64,000 nucleotides of DNA, taken from the NCBI GenBank assembly GCA_002711995.1, contig PASN01000006.1:2017-66016 (forward strand). Reading direction: 5' to 3'. Position 1 is the first letter of the stretch. Each line of letters begins with the position of its first letter. This DNA comes from Halobacteriovoraceae bacterium. GTDB taxonomy: Bacteria; Bdellovibrionota; Bacteriovoracia; Bacteriovoracales; Bacteriovoracaceae. The position numbers and the translations under genes were made by a program. A model generated the notes under the pieces. That model saw nothing but the letters and a program-made list of their open reading frames with translations, was not told where the DNA came from and made no database searches. Shown here one piece after another: positions 51,902-60,833 of this stretch.

Positions 51902-52489
51902 ATGGAGAGCTTGGGAAAACGCCTTTATAAATCCACAGCTCTTAAAGAGTTTAAAGTCCTGTATATGGGGATTGCAGGCATATTGTTGACTAACCTTGTG
52001 CTTCAGACTTATAGCAATCCGCTTTTTACAGAAAAGTTCCAAAAGACCTTTTCTGGAGTCGTGGACTTTCATATTAAATACCCTGAAGACTTTCTAGTAT
52101 ATTGTTTTACAATATTGTTTCCAGCAATTTACTACTCGTTCATTAGAGGGATTGTTTTTTATGAAAAAGGAATGACCATAAATAGGGGATTTCCTTTTTT
52201 TAATAGAAGCTTTTTGTATTCGAATATCTCAAAATATAAAATAATTCATCCTAAATATCTTATGGGTGTTAAAAGAAGCGACATTGATGAAGAATTTGTT
52301 TTTACGATTCGAAACATTGACCGGGTTGTCGCAATTCTAGATCAACAAAACATTCCTGGAAATCTTGGGAAAGAAAAGCTTGAGAAGGCCATGACTGTTA
52401 ACAAGAAACTGGTTGTTTTCTTTGTGCTGTTTGGAACTGTTTTGTTTGTTGTTCAGCACTTTGGCGGCTTTGCCAAACTCTTAAGATAA
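51902..52489 (+). CDS. membrane protein of unknown function in the KDO operon
   Basis: 195 residues, two bases after kdsC. Predicted transmembrane segments are near 18-38, 62-82 and 170-192. The middle part (FYEKGMTINRGFPFFNRSF to FTIRNIDRVVAIL) resembles a small PH-like domain of bacterial membrane proteins. I cannot name a family. Its tight spacing makes co-transcription with kdsC likely, so a role in lipopolysaccharide export or modification is possible but unproven. The end overlaps the convergent phosphoesterase gene by nine bp. Confidence 0.6.
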   Translation: MESLGKRLYKSTALKEFKVLYMGIAGILLTNLVLQTYSNPLFTEKFQKTFSGVVDFHIKYPEDFLVYCFTILFPAIYYSFIRGIVFYEKGMTINRGFPFFNRSFLYSNISKYKIIHPKYLMGVKRSDIDEEFVFTIRNIDRVVAILDQQNIPGNLGKEKLEKAMTVNKKLVVFFVLFGTVLFVVQHFGGFAKLLR

Positions 52490-53206
52490 AGAATCTTTGT
52501 CCAATGTATAGATGTTGAAGGCGTGGCGGATTACAGGCTGCGCCACGTTTCTGACCGGCACTCCGCCTAAAGTTTCACCCTTTTCAACACCTTTGTGAGC
52601 ATGTCCGTGAAAGGCCACATCCGCTCCTCCATGGTCAAGCGCTTCCGCAAGATAATAAGAACCTAGAAATGGATATATTTCTTTTTTCTCTCCCATTAGA
52701 GTCTGAGTTGTAGGGGAGTAGTGAAGGAGCCCTATTTTGTAAGTTGTGTTTAATGACTTTAACTGGTCTTCAAATGTCCTTGCCGAATCTTTGGAATGCT
52801 TCATAAAGTCCTTCATCTCTCGCTCTCCAAAGTCAGATCCACATGCGCCAACAAAGCCTCCACCGAAGCCTTTAGCTCCGGCAATGCCAACACTTTGATC
52901 ATTGATATGAAGAGTTGTTGCGCTGTTTTCTAGGACAGTGACTCCAACATCTTCAAGAATCTTTCTAACTTCCTCGACCATGTTTAAGTGGTAGTCATGG
53001 TTTCCTAGAACCGCCACTACTGGTATTGGACATTTTTTTAAATCGTGCGCCAGAGCTTTTATTTCCTCCGGATGGCCTGTCTGGGTAAGGTCTCCCGCTA
53101 GAAGCAGAAAGTCCGCTTTTGTCTCGAGGCCATTAAAATGCTCGCAGAGTCTATTCTGAGAATGTCTGTCAAAGTGAACATCTCCACCCGCCGCAATTCT
53201 TATCAT
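52481..53206 (-). CDS. calcineurin-like metallophosphoesterase
   Basis: 241 residues. All metal-binding blocks are there in order: GGDVHFDRH, LLLAGDLTQTGHPEE, VLGNHDYHLNMVEEV, LLHYSPTTQTL and HGHAHKG. This is the class of cytoplasmic dinuclear-metal phosphodiesterases or phosphatases; the substrate cannot be read. It overlaps the nucleotidyltransferase-BON gene by four bases, which suggests a joint pathway involving a nucleotide or phosphate ester. Confidence 0.85.
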   Translation of the reverse strand: MIRIAAGGDVHFDRHSQNRLCEHFNGLETKADFLLLAGDLTQTGHPEEIKALAHDLKKCPIPVVAVLGNHDYHLNMVEEVRKILEDVGVTVLENSATTLHINDQSVGIAGAKGFGGGFVGACGSDFGEREMKDFMKHSKDSARTFEDQLKSLNTTYKIGLLHYSPTTQTLMGEKKEIYPFLGSYYLAEALDHGGADVAFHGHAHKGVEKGETLGGVPVRNVAQPVIRHAFNIYTLDKDSLS

Positions 53207-54186
53207 TGTATAACCTCGCTCTCCTCAGGCCCTGGCAGAGTTCTAACAAAGACATGGTTTCTAAATTCCTTATCAGGAGATATTCCCCTCACAACCTCAT
53301 GCACGGCCTTTTGTTGATCTTTAGTGAAGACTTCGCCTCGCACGTCCACAGAATTTTCTGTAACCACGACTTTGATATCATGATCGGCCGTCCTCTCATC
53401 TGTGTTCAAGGCCTCCATAATTCTTGCTTTGATGTAAATTATTGAGTCCTTTGGCCTTGAGCTCTCTTTGGATTCATGAATCTCTCTGTAAGGGTAGATG
53501 ACCTTTTTTGGAACTTGGGATCTCATTTCAAAAAGCTTTCTGTAAAGGGTTTGAATTGCCTCCAATGGAACTGCTATGTCATTGGATTGTGCGTACACTA
53601 AAAGTGATAAAACCCTTCTTGGTGAAAAGCGTGCTCTCTTAACGAGGTACTCCCAGTCCAAGTTGCCCTCGGTTAAAACTGCCAATGCGTCATGCCAGTG
53701 ATGAGGAATGTGTTCTTGATGAACCGCGGCTTTGATAACCACAAAGTCCTCAGGACTGATTAGGTTTATAAAATGATCATTGAACGGCACTCGTTGCACA
53801 TGCTTTTGCATTTCTTCATCAAAGTATATATCTCCACTCGACTTAAAAATTAGATCTACAAGAGTGTTGTTTTTCCAGGCCTTAAATAGCCAGGCGGGGT
53901 CGCGCTCTTCTGTGGTGAATCCTCGCTCGCTCAGTGCTTTAAGAGCGCATTTTGCGTCTTCTGGAGCTATAAAAAGGTCAATGTCATGAGTAACTCTAGG
54001 TCTTCCTAGTCCTCTTCCAGCTATTCCGCCAATGAGAGCGTAAGGAAGATTGTTTTCTTCAAAGGTGGTGATCGCTTCAAGCAAAGTGGCGCTTTGGGTT
54101 TCAGGATCACTCCAGTTATGGTCTGAATAGTCTCTTTGCATTTGCTCCACTTCTTGTCCGTGACTTAAGGGCCTTTTGTTTTGCAT
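53203..54186 (-). CDS. nucleotidyltransferase-like protein with C-terminal BON domain
   Basis: 327 residues. Residues about 40-200 resemble the nucleotidyltransferase fold of AbiEii/COG1708-like type: YALIGGIAGRGLGRPRVTHD then DLFIAP, where Gly-Gly and the Asp pair are the usual catalytic features. The end (about 240-320) looks like a BON domain: RIMEALNTDERTADHDIKVV, then SVDVRGEVFTKDQQKAVHEV. BON domains usually bind membranes or phospholipid and are mostly periplasmic, yet no signal peptide is present here. The combination is unusual. The gene is coupled to the phosphoesterase by a 4-bp overlap. Confidence 0.65.
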   Translation of the reverse strand: MQNKRPLSHGQEVEQMQRDYSDHNWSDPETQSATLLEAITTFEENNLPYALIGGIAGRGLGRPRVTHDIDLFIAPEDAKCALKALSERGFTTEERDPAWLFKAWKNNTLVDLIFKSSGDIYFDEEMQKHVQRVPFNDHFINLISPEDFVVIKAAVHQEHIPHHWHDALAVLTEGNLDWEYLVKRARFSPRRVLSLLVYAQSNDIAVPLEAIQTLYRKLFEMRSQVPKKVIYPYREIHESKESSRPKDSIIYIKARIMEALNTDERTADHDIKVVVTENSVDVRGEVFTKDQQKAVHEVVRGISPDKEFRNHVFVRTLPGPEESEVIQ

Positions 54187-54286
54187 GGTTCATCCTTGAT
54201 GCAACAGTGCAGTTCAAGAAACAGGCCAAATAAGAGTGGGCTAAATGTGGGGTTATAAATTAAGAAATGTAATTAAAGATAAATTA

Positions 54287-55216
54287 TTAACTGTGTATTT
54301 CAAAACTTTTGGCCTTTTCAAGGCGGTTCAGTATTCCGGCCCATTGTGGGCTTTCTTTCATGGATGACTTTAGACTTATAAGAATTGCGGTTTTACCTTC
54401 TTGTTCAGACTCTCGAAAAAAGTTGTACAATTTTCTTGCCGCTTGAGTAGGTTCACTAGTTAGGTGCCACTGTGCTAGATCTGAAGTATCGATATTTAAG
54501 GAGTCTAACTTTGGTGACTGATTGTCCCAAGATAACACTATGGGAATTTTTGGCATGTAATGATGCTTCAGCTGGCCTGGCGCCACAGGGCTTTGAACCA
54601 CATTAACTGGTAGAGATATGCCATGCTGGTTAAGAGCTTTTGTGATGTCCTCAGAAGTAATCATGCCTGGCCTGTAAATCTCCACCTTGTCTGAAAACAC
54701 TCCAACAACGGTGGATTCAATTCCAACTCTTGATTCGCCTCCCTCTACGACAAATACCTCTTCCCCAAACTCTTTGAGAACATGCTCTTTTTTAGTGGGG
54801 GAGGTTCTCTTGAATTTATTCGCGCTGGGTGCGGCAACAGGAGAGCCCAATCTTTCAATTATATCTAGGGTGGCAGGATGGTCCGGACAGCGAAGGCCTA
54901 CACTGTCAAGGCCTGCAGTGATGACATCTTTTACTGTTTCGTTTTTCTTTACAACCATAGTCAATGGTCCTGGCCAGAACTCCTTTGCAAGGACATCGCA
55001 GGTTTGATCCCATGACACTGCCAAGTTTTTAGCTGTTTGTGTGTTGCTGACGTGGACGATCAGAGGATCAAAAAATGGCCTTTCTTTAACTGCAAAGATT
55101 TTTCTGAGCGCTTTTTCTGAATCTATTGAACCAGCAAGACCGTATACCGTCTCAGTAGGTAGAGCAACGACGTCGCCGTCTTTTAATAGCTTAATGGCCT
55201 TATCAAGTTCGTTCAT
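54287..55216 (-). CDS. tsaC: threonylcarbamoyl-AMP synthase (TsaC/Sua5 type)
   Basis: 309 residues. The YrdC-fold core has VALPTETVYGLAGSIDSEKA, KERPFFDPLIVHVSN, FWPGPLTMVVKKNE, GLRCPDHPATLDII and APSANKFKRTSPT. The C-terminal Sua5 domain (about 205-309) follows, with APGQLKHHYMPKIPI as its linker. The enzyme makes the threonylcarbamoyl-adenylate for t6A37 of ANN-decoding tRNAs. Length matches the longer Sua5 form. The gene lies eight bases after the large exported protein gene. Confidence 0.93.
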   Translation of the reverse strand: MNELDKAIKLLKDGDVVALPTETVYGLAGSIDSEKALRKIFAVKERPFFDPLIVHVSNTQTAKNLAVSWDQTCDVLAKEFWPGPLTMVVKKNETVKDVITAGLDSVGLRCPDHPATLDIIERLGSPVAAPSANKFKRTSPTKKEHVLKEFGEEVFVVEGGESRVGIESTVVGVFSDKVEIYRPGMITSEDITKALNQHGISLPVNVVQSPVAPGQLKHHYMPKIPIVLSWDNQSPKLDSLNIDTSDLAQWHLTSEPTQAARKLYNFFRESEQEGKTAILISLKSSMKESPQWAGILNRLEKAKSFEIHS

Positions 55217-55224
55217 TTTAGTTT

Positions 55225-57243
55225 TTACTTTGAAACAATGTTTGCAGGGGCTCTACTTACACCCTCACGAATAAAGCTGTCAATGACACCGATGCCTTGA
55301 AACTCACCCTCTTTAAAATAGGTGGTAAAGGGAAGTCCTTTATTGGTTTGAGCGCTAAATTCTCCACTTAGGAATATATTTTGAGCGCCAAAGAGCGTGT
55401 GGAGGTCTTTGTAATCTTTTATTCTTTTAAAATATGATCCTATGAATGATTTAAACCTCATAAGGTCCGAAATCCCGTACTTATGAAAATAGGCCATGTA
55501 TGAGAGATACTTCCTTTTTAAAAGTCTGAAACATCTTCTTTGCCTATTCTCGTTTCTGTTTTCACACATGTACTCGAACTGCTCGAAAGCATCGTTTTCA
55601 TCCATAAAGTTGAAATGATCAAGGCCCATGGCAAGAACAGTGATTTTTGTAGAGATCTCCAATGGGCCACGGAGAGTTCTGTTGTTCACCATCCTCTCAT
55701 ATTTTGGATCAAGATTCGTCATATCCTTTAGATGATTTCTGGCCTTTCTTCTGTAGTGTCCATGCCACCATCTATGTGTTTTGCTTGCCTGGTAACTGGA
55801 AGTTAAAGTTACTGAGAACTTGTCACTAGAATCTACCTTTGCCTCGCCAAGATCCTTCATGTATTCAAATTCAATTGCAAGCTTCTTCTTTGACTCTGAA
55901 GCGTTTGCGACTGCAGGGTTCCAGTCAAAAAGTTTGTTTAAAACAATGCCAGTGAGTCTGCTCCATAGACTTTGAACGTATTTTACAGACTCGGCATAGT
56001 GCTTAAAAAAGATCTTTTCAACACCATCTTTAACTATTTTAACTTGCTCAGTCTCTTTCTTCTTCAAGCTTCCAAAAAGAAGAGCTGAAAATCTCGAGTT
56101 CAAGTTTTCGTTTATTCTTTCTTCTGCGCTGACAATGTTCTTCTTAAAGTTGTTTACTTCCTCGGCCTTGCCTTTTAGCAGAGATGCAAACTCTTCTCTG
56201 TGCTTGTGTGAGCGACTTATCAACTTCTTGTCAGACTCATAAAAGCTCATGTTCGTTTTGTTGGACATGCCGTAGGTGTATTCAAGCTCAGTGGATAATA
56301 GTGTTATCTTTAAGAGGTTGTAAAAATCCACCTGAAGGGAGAGGTGTGCCTGTGCGCTTTTTTCCACTGTCTTTTGAATGCCAAGTCTTAAAAATTCACC
56401 CTCTCTTGGAGATTCATTTTCTCCTATCATATGAATAGTCGTTTCAGTTTCATAGGCGGTGTTCACCAATACTCCGGCCCTGCCAGACAATACTCCGCCG
56501 GTTGGAACGTTTACAACCCCTCCGGCGTTGAAGCTGAACTTGTCAGTTTGTCTAAGGAGTTGGTTCGGTCCAAGGCCTATAACGCTTTGTGGGTTAAACT
56601 TTGTGAAGGCCATAAAGAGCTTTGAGTAGTCCGATTGAAGTCCCTCTAGAAAGGTGCTTGCAACATGGCTGTACTTATACTCTCTAAGAAAGCTTACTCC
56701 GGCAAATGCGGCGATGCCGTCTTCGCCAATTTCAATTAGGTCTGCCTCTTTCAAATTTGTGAGAAGAGTGGTTGCATCAATTGAGATAATAAAAGTGTCG
56801 TGCACGAGCCACGAATCATTTAAATCTGGGCTCAATTGTCTATTTACGTAAAGGCGAAAGTTTGCAAAAGGCTTATTCCAAGTAAAGCCTGAGAAATTTA
56901 GAACCCCACCGCCCATATTGTGATTTAAAACTAAAGGAGCTGTTTGCTCTTTCCCAATGTCCTCATAATGACCGGCCAAGGCCTGCGCGATTTTCTCATA
57001 TAGGGGAGCGCTTGGATCCGAGGATTTGTTATCTAAGTTTAAAAGCTTCTTTTCGACTGCTCGTTGTAGTTCACTCTTTTTGGAAACTGTGTTGGCCGCC
57101 ATGAAACCTCTTGTGCCTCTTTCAGGGGCGGGATCTTTGGCCATTTCAGCTAATTCGTTTTTCAGTGAAAAGTGATGAAAGTTTGCAGCACTTGCAAAGC
57201 TCAAGAGTGAGAAAAGAAGAGTAAATAGTGTTAATTTAGTCAT
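55225..57243 (-). CDS. large exported protein of unknown function
   Basis: 672 residues from the ATG at 57243, with AAGGATG upstream and a signal peptide (about 1-19, SFASA at the cut). No known domain is recognised. The middle contains strand-rich stretches (LVLNHNMGGGVLNFSGFTWN, SFNAGGVVNVPTGGVL) and the C-terminal part an amphipathic, charged region with several conserved-looking Arg/Tyr (CFRLLKRKYLSYMAYFHKYG). It may be an outer-membrane or periplasmic structural protein. It precedes tsaC on the same strand without a visible terminator. Confidence 0.6.
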   Translation of the reverse strand: MTKLTLFTLLFSLLSFASAANFHHFSLKNELAEMAKDPAPERGTRGFMAANTVSKKSELQRAVEKKLLNLDNKSSDPSAPLYEKIAQALAGHYEDIGKEQTAPLVLNHNMGGGVLNFSGFTWNKPFANFRLYVNRQLSPDLNDSWLVHDTFIISIDATTLLTNLKEADLIEIGEDGIAAFAGVSFLREYKYSHVASTFLEGLQSDYSKLFMAFTKFNPQSVIGLGPNQLLRQTDKFSFNAGGVVNVPTGGVLSGRAGVLVNTAYETETTIHMIGENESPREGEFLRLGIQKTVEKSAQAHLSLQVDFYNLLKITLLSTELEYTYGMSNKTNMSFYESDKKLISRSHKHREEFASLLKGKAEEVNNFKKNIVSAEERINENLNSRFSALLFGSLKKKETEQVKIVKDGVEKIFFKHYAESVKYVQSLWSRLTGIVLNKLFDWNPAVANASESKKKLAIEFEYMKDLGEAKVDSSDKFSVTLTSSYQASKTHRWWHGHYRRKARNHLKDMTNLDPKYERMVNNRTLRGPLEISTKITVLAMGLDHFNFMDENDAFEQFEYMCENRNENRQRRCFRLLKRKYLSYMAYFHKYGISDLMRFKSFIGSYFKRIKDYKDLHTLFGAQNIFLSGEFSAQTNKGLPFTTYFKEGEFQGIGVIDSFIREGVSRAPANIVSK

Positions 57244-57356
57244 ATCATCCTTGACTTTGCGCACTGCGCTAAGTATCTTCCCTAATTAAATCGGCAAATA
57301 TTGCCTTCAACTTGAAGGTATTTAATTACTATTTGAATTTTTTTGGAGGAAAAGAA

Positions 57357-57611
57357 GTGGATTTCACTAAATTCAAGATCTTACTAGATGAACAAATGGA
57401 TTGGCCTGGGCACTACACATTCAAGTTTGTGGTCAAGACGGAGAGAAAAACCGAGCTTCTTGATCTGCTTTCTGATCACTCCATAAATGAAAAAGAATCT
57501 AAAAATGGCGCCTACACAAGCATAACTAGCCGCAAACTTGTAAGTAGTTCTGACGATGTGGTTGCTGTTTATCAAGAGGTGAGTAAAATTGAAGGGATCA
57601 TGTCTCTATAA
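57357..57611 (+). CDS. DUF493/YbeD-like protein
   Basis: 84 residues from a GTG at 57357, chosen because GGAGG is eight bases upstream and the family start (about VDFTKFKILLDEQMDWPG) fits; an ATG 15 codons earlier would add non-coding-like residues. The pattern WPGHYTFKFVVKTERKTELLDL, then TSRKLVSSSDDVVAVYQEVSKI matches the DUF493 (YbeD-like) ACT-like fold. It is 16 bp before gpsA and probably shares its transcript. The molecular role of the family is not established. Confidence 0.65.
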   Translation: MDFTKFKILLDEQMDWPGHYTFKFVVKTERKTELLDLLSDHSINEKESKNGAYTSITSRKLVSSSDDVVAVYQEVSKIEGIMSL

Positions 57612-57627
57612 ATAAATAGGAGATCCC

Positions 57628-58656
57628 ATGGGATTCGATACCGCCGTAGTTTTCGGTGCCGGAGCATTCGGCACCTCAATCGCTTCAGTTCTGAGCGAAA
57701 ATTTTAAACAAGTCATTCTTAAAGTCAGAGAAGAGGAAGTCTATAACTCGATCAAAAACGGAGAAAATTCCGTTTATCTCCCCGGCCGCGAGCTTCCTAA
57801 AAATATTTACCCGGCCCTAACTTGGGAAGAATTGGATGAGTGCGTTTCTGACTCAACTATTAACCTTTTAGTTAATGGACTTCCTACAAGAGCAATCCAT
57901 CCTTTTTACTCTGAAAATAAAGAAAAGGTTCTCGACTGGCTCAAACAAGGGATACCAATGGCGTCTTTAACCAAAGGTATTGACCCCGACACGTGTGAGC
58001 TGCCGGATGACCTATTCATGCATTACTTTTCTGATTACAGCGATAAGCTCTGTTATCTTTCAGGGCCTTCATTTGCACAGGAGATTTTAGATCGACAGGT
58101 AACTATTGTATCCCTTGCGGGTAAAACTCCTGATACGCTTCTTCCTGTTTCTGAAATGCTTCAAACTGACTACTTCAAGGCCATTCCAACTTATGATGTT
58201 AAGGGAGTTTTGCTTGGTGGATCTCTAAAAAACGTTTTGGCAATTGCCGGCGGTATTTTAGAAGGCCTTGGCTACAACCATAATACTCGCGCGGCCATGA
58301 TCACTCGTGGGATTACTGAGATGCTAAGGTTTGGAAAAGTTTTCAACGCTAGACCTGAGACATTTTATAGCTTTGCTGGAATGGGGGACTTGATCCTAAC
58401 CACTACAAGTGACCTCTCTAGAAACAAAACATTCGGAAAAGAGATTGCTAAGGGAAGAACTCCCAAGGAAATTATTTCTTCACAACGTTCAACAGTAGAG
58501 GGCTATAAGACTGCTCTTGCCGCTCATAGAGTCGCCAAAAAATATCATATAAAAACAAGACTCTTTGATGGGATTTACCAAATTCTTTATAATGACGTTA
58601 GACCTGAGAAAGTTCTAAAGCAGCTAATGGAGTTGCCCATCTCTACTATTGAGTAG
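57628..58656 (+). CDS. gpsA: glycerol-3-phosphate dehydrogenase [NAD(P)+]
   Basis: 342 residues, AGGAG upstream. Rossmann motif VFGAGAFGTSIASVLSE, then the substrate-binding segment SLTKGIDPDTCELP, LSGPSFAQEIL, and the catalytic Lys region GVLLGGSLKNVLAIAGGIL. The C-terminal block is TYGLAGMGD-like, here FYSFAGMGDLILTTTSDLSR. It reduces dihydroxyacetone phosphate to sn-glycerol 3-phosphate for phospholipid synthesis. Its 3' end overlaps the convergent dsbD by 11 bp, inside a strong hairpin. Confidence 0.95.
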   Translation: MGFDTAVVFGAGAFGTSIASVLSENFKQVILKVREEEVYNSIKNGENSVYLPGRELPKNIYPALTWEELDECVSDSTINLLVNGLPTRAIHPFYSENKEKVLDWLKQGIPMASLTKGIDPDTCELPDDLFMHYFSDYSDKLCYLSGPSFAQEILDRQVTIVSLAGKTPDTLLPVSEMLQTDYFKAIPTYDVKGVLLGGSLKNVLAIAGGILEGLGYNHNTRAAMITRGITEMLRFGKVFNARPETFYSFAGMGDLILTTTSDLSRNKTFGKEIAKGRTPKEIISSQRSTVEGYKTALAAHRVAKKYHIKTRLFDGIYQILYNDVRPEKVLKQLMELPISTIE

Positions 58657-58662
58657 AGATGG
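58637..58662. terminator. bidirectional hairpin over two convergent stop codons
   Basis: CCATCTCTACT-ATTG-AGTAGAGATGG is a perfect 11-bp inverted repeat covering the ends of gpsA and dsbD. No T run follows on either strand, so it may act as a weak bidirectional terminator or stabilise the two 3' ends. Confidence 0.45.
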
Positions 58663-60790
58663 CATTCTCAATTGCGCTAATGCTCAAAACTTCTCCAAGC
58701 TTGACTAGTTCGCCATTTGGCTTTTGCACGAAGTAGGCAGGAACACCCACAATGTCATGCTCTCTTAAAAAGCTTGCGATGTTTTCATCTCTTTTTGTCC
58801 AGTCACCTAGAAGAAGCTCAATATTGTTTTCTTTAACCAGAGATCTAAACTCGTCTGTGTTTAGCACAAGCTTTTCATTAACTTTGCATGTTAAACACCA
58901 GTCGGCAGTGAAGTCTATAAACACCAATTCTCCTTTCAGATCTTTCATGGCTTGCCTAGACCACGGTTGCCAGTCAAGACTTGAGTTCTTGACCACCTCT
59001 GGTTGATCTTCCAGCTCCGCAAGGCCCTGGGTCTGCACCAAGCTGGCCGTAAGTGCTATAGGTATAAAAAAGAAGATTATGTTTAAGAATATGTTTTTGG
59101 ATATCGCGCTTCTAAAAAAGAAGGCAAAGAAGGTCATAACAAAGATTGTATTAATATAGATACCTGCATAACCAAAATCAATCTGAGAGCTTAAAATGTC
59201 ATAGAGCCAAACAAAAGTTAAAAGGAGTGTTAGTCCCAAAAACTTTTTAAGCTTTTCCATCCATGCGCCAGGCCTTGGAAGAAAAGATACAAGCTTTGGA
59301 AAGATTGCGGTAATTATAAATGGAAGCGCCAGTCCCAACCCAACAAAGGTTAGTGTAAGGAAGATATTAAAGTTTGATGTGGTAAAAGCAAACGTTAAAG
59401 CGGTTCCAAGAAAAGGAGCCGAACATGGCGTTGATAAAATTGTCGCCAAAACACCGTTGATGAAATCAGCTAAAAAGCCTTTCTTCATCTGAACATTTCC
59501 AAGCTTTGAGCCACCTGGAGTGACAAACTCAAATAGTCCCATCATATTGAGCGCTAATATGAAAATTACCGCCATCATGATGAAGACAAAAATAGGGGAC
59601 TGTAGCTGAAAGCCCCAGCCAATTTGTTCCCCACTACTTTTTAACAGAAGCACGACACCCGCCAGTACCCAGAAAGTGGAAATTATTCCAGCAGTGTAGG
59701 CCAGATTGTGTTTTAGGATTGCGCTCTTTTTCTCATCTGAATGAACTATTAATCCAAATAGCTTTAGCGATATCACAGGAAGCACACAAGGCATAAGGTT
59801 AAGGATTAGGCCTCCAATTAGAGCGAATAATAGAATTAGAAGAATGCCCTGTTCTTCTTTTGGGGAAGCTTTGCCAAGCTCTTTAACTGGCGTTAGTCCC
59901 TTTATGAAGGATTTGTACCCTTTTATGCCTCCCACTGCGAACTGCTTAAAATCTTTGCTTAAGATTTGTCCTTTCTCATTTTCGTATTGGGTAAATAAGA
60001 ATTTTGCCTCAATTGGAGAAGGGAATTGACCATCTTTAGGAAGGGCTATCTCTGGTTCTTCATAAATGCCATCCCAGTCGATCTCCATGTGTCCATAAAG
60101 GGTCTTGTTCTTTTCATCGTAGAATAATTTTTCATGTTGATAATCTAAAAGGTTGGCCAAATAAGGAGTAATAACATTTAAATCTTTTTTTAGTCGGGAA
60201 ACATCAAAGTTCTTTACACTGTATTGAAGCAGCAGCTTGTTCTCTTCATCAAGCTTTGAAAGAAATATTTCCACATCTTTATTTGTGGTCACCTCTGGCA
60301 GTGCCTCGAGCGCTTTTACGAGCTCTTCTTTGGCCACATTTGGTTCAGAAGACGTCTTGCCTTTTCCATCTTTGTTCACCTTTAGAGTGGTGGAAGCTTC
60401 CCCAGGTATGCATATATCTTTACAAACCAACCAGCGGCCTTTGATTAAAAGCTCAGAGTCTTTTAATCGTGGTGCTTTGTAAAAGAAGTGGTAAAGCCCT
60501 TCGTAGCCAAAAGTTAAAATATTGCCCGGCTCAACAAATCTTTTTGGAACAGGCCATGGCAGTTCCTTAAGTTCTAATTCCTCACCGTTTTTTAAAAAGT
60601 CTATGTTTACAGCAAGGCCTGCATCTCCAGGATTTTTCCAGTAGGTATGCCATTTGGGAGCGTTTTCAAGGGACACTGCCAAATAGTTTTGTCCTTGATG
60701 TTCAAAAGTCTGCGCGCTTATTTGTACGTTCTGGTTTTGAGCAAAGCTGTTTAGACAGAATAGAGCAAGTATAAGTAGTTGTTTCAACAT
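58646..60790 (-). CDS. dsbD: thiol:disulfide interchange protein DsbD
   Basis: 714 residues. Signal peptide, then a periplasmic N-terminal domain (about 20-290) with Cys in VCKDICIPGEA. Eight or so transmembrane helices follow, with PCVLPVISLKLFG and TPCSAPFLG carrying the two membrane cysteines. The C-terminal thioredoxin-like domain has FTADWCLTCKVNEK with CxxC near 631-634 and VGVPAYFV. The three-domain layout is that of DsbD/ScsB, which carries electrons from cytoplasmic thioredoxin to periplasmic proteins. Many exported Cys-containing proteins in this window could be its clients. Confidence 0.93.
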   Translation of the reverse strand: MLKQLLILALFCLNSFAQNQNVQISAQTFEHQGQNYLAVSLENAPKWHTYWKNPGDAGLAVNIDFLKNGEELELKELPWPVPKRFVEPGNILTFGYEGLYHFFYKAPRLKDSELLIKGRWLVCKDICIPGEASTTLKVNKDGKGKTSSEPNVAKEELVKALEALPEVTTNKDVEIFLSKLDEENKLLLQYSVKNFDVSRLKKDLNVITPYLANLLDYQHEKLFYDEKNKTLYGHMEIDWDGIYEEPEIALPKDGQFPSPIEAKFLFTQYENEKGQILSKDFKQFAVGGIKGYKSFIKGLTPVKELGKASPKEEQGILLILLFALIGGLILNLMPCVLPVISLKLFGLIVHSDEKKSAILKHNLAYTAGIISTFWVLAGVVLLLKSSGEQIGWGFQLQSPIFVFIMMAVIFILALNMMGLFEFVTPGGSKLGNVQMKKGFLADFINGVLATILSTPCSAPFLGTALTFAFTTSNFNIFLTLTFVGLGLALPFIITAIFPKLVSFLPRPGAWMEKLKKFLGLTLLLTFVWLYDILSSQIDFGYAGIYINTIFVMTFFAFFFRSAISKNIFLNIIFFFIPIALTASLVQTQGLAELEDQPEVVKNSSLDWQPWSRQAMKDLKGELVFIDFTADWCLTCKVNEKLVLNTDEFRSLVKENNIELLLGDWTKRDENIASFLREHDIVGVPAYFVQKPNGELVKLGEVLSISAIENAISTQ

Positions 60791-60797
60791 AGGGCCT

Positions 60798-60826
60798 TTG
60801 TTATTTGTATTTTTTAACTTTATAAT
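60798..60826 (+). promoter_or_regulatory. promoter giving a leaderless mRNA
   Basis: TTGTTA (60798-60803) and a perfect TATAAT (60821-60826) are separated by exactly 17 bp. Transcription would begin about 7 bp downstream, at or one base before the ATG at 60834, and no ribosome binding site is present. The arrangement predicts a leaderless message. Confidence 0.6.
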
Positions 60827-60833
60827 TCATTTA

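Noticed and set aside
60798-60833. In-frame TTG start for the BtuF-like gene
   Set aside because: The TTG is the first half of a -35 element with ideal spacing to TATAAT, so the ATG at 60834 is preferred.
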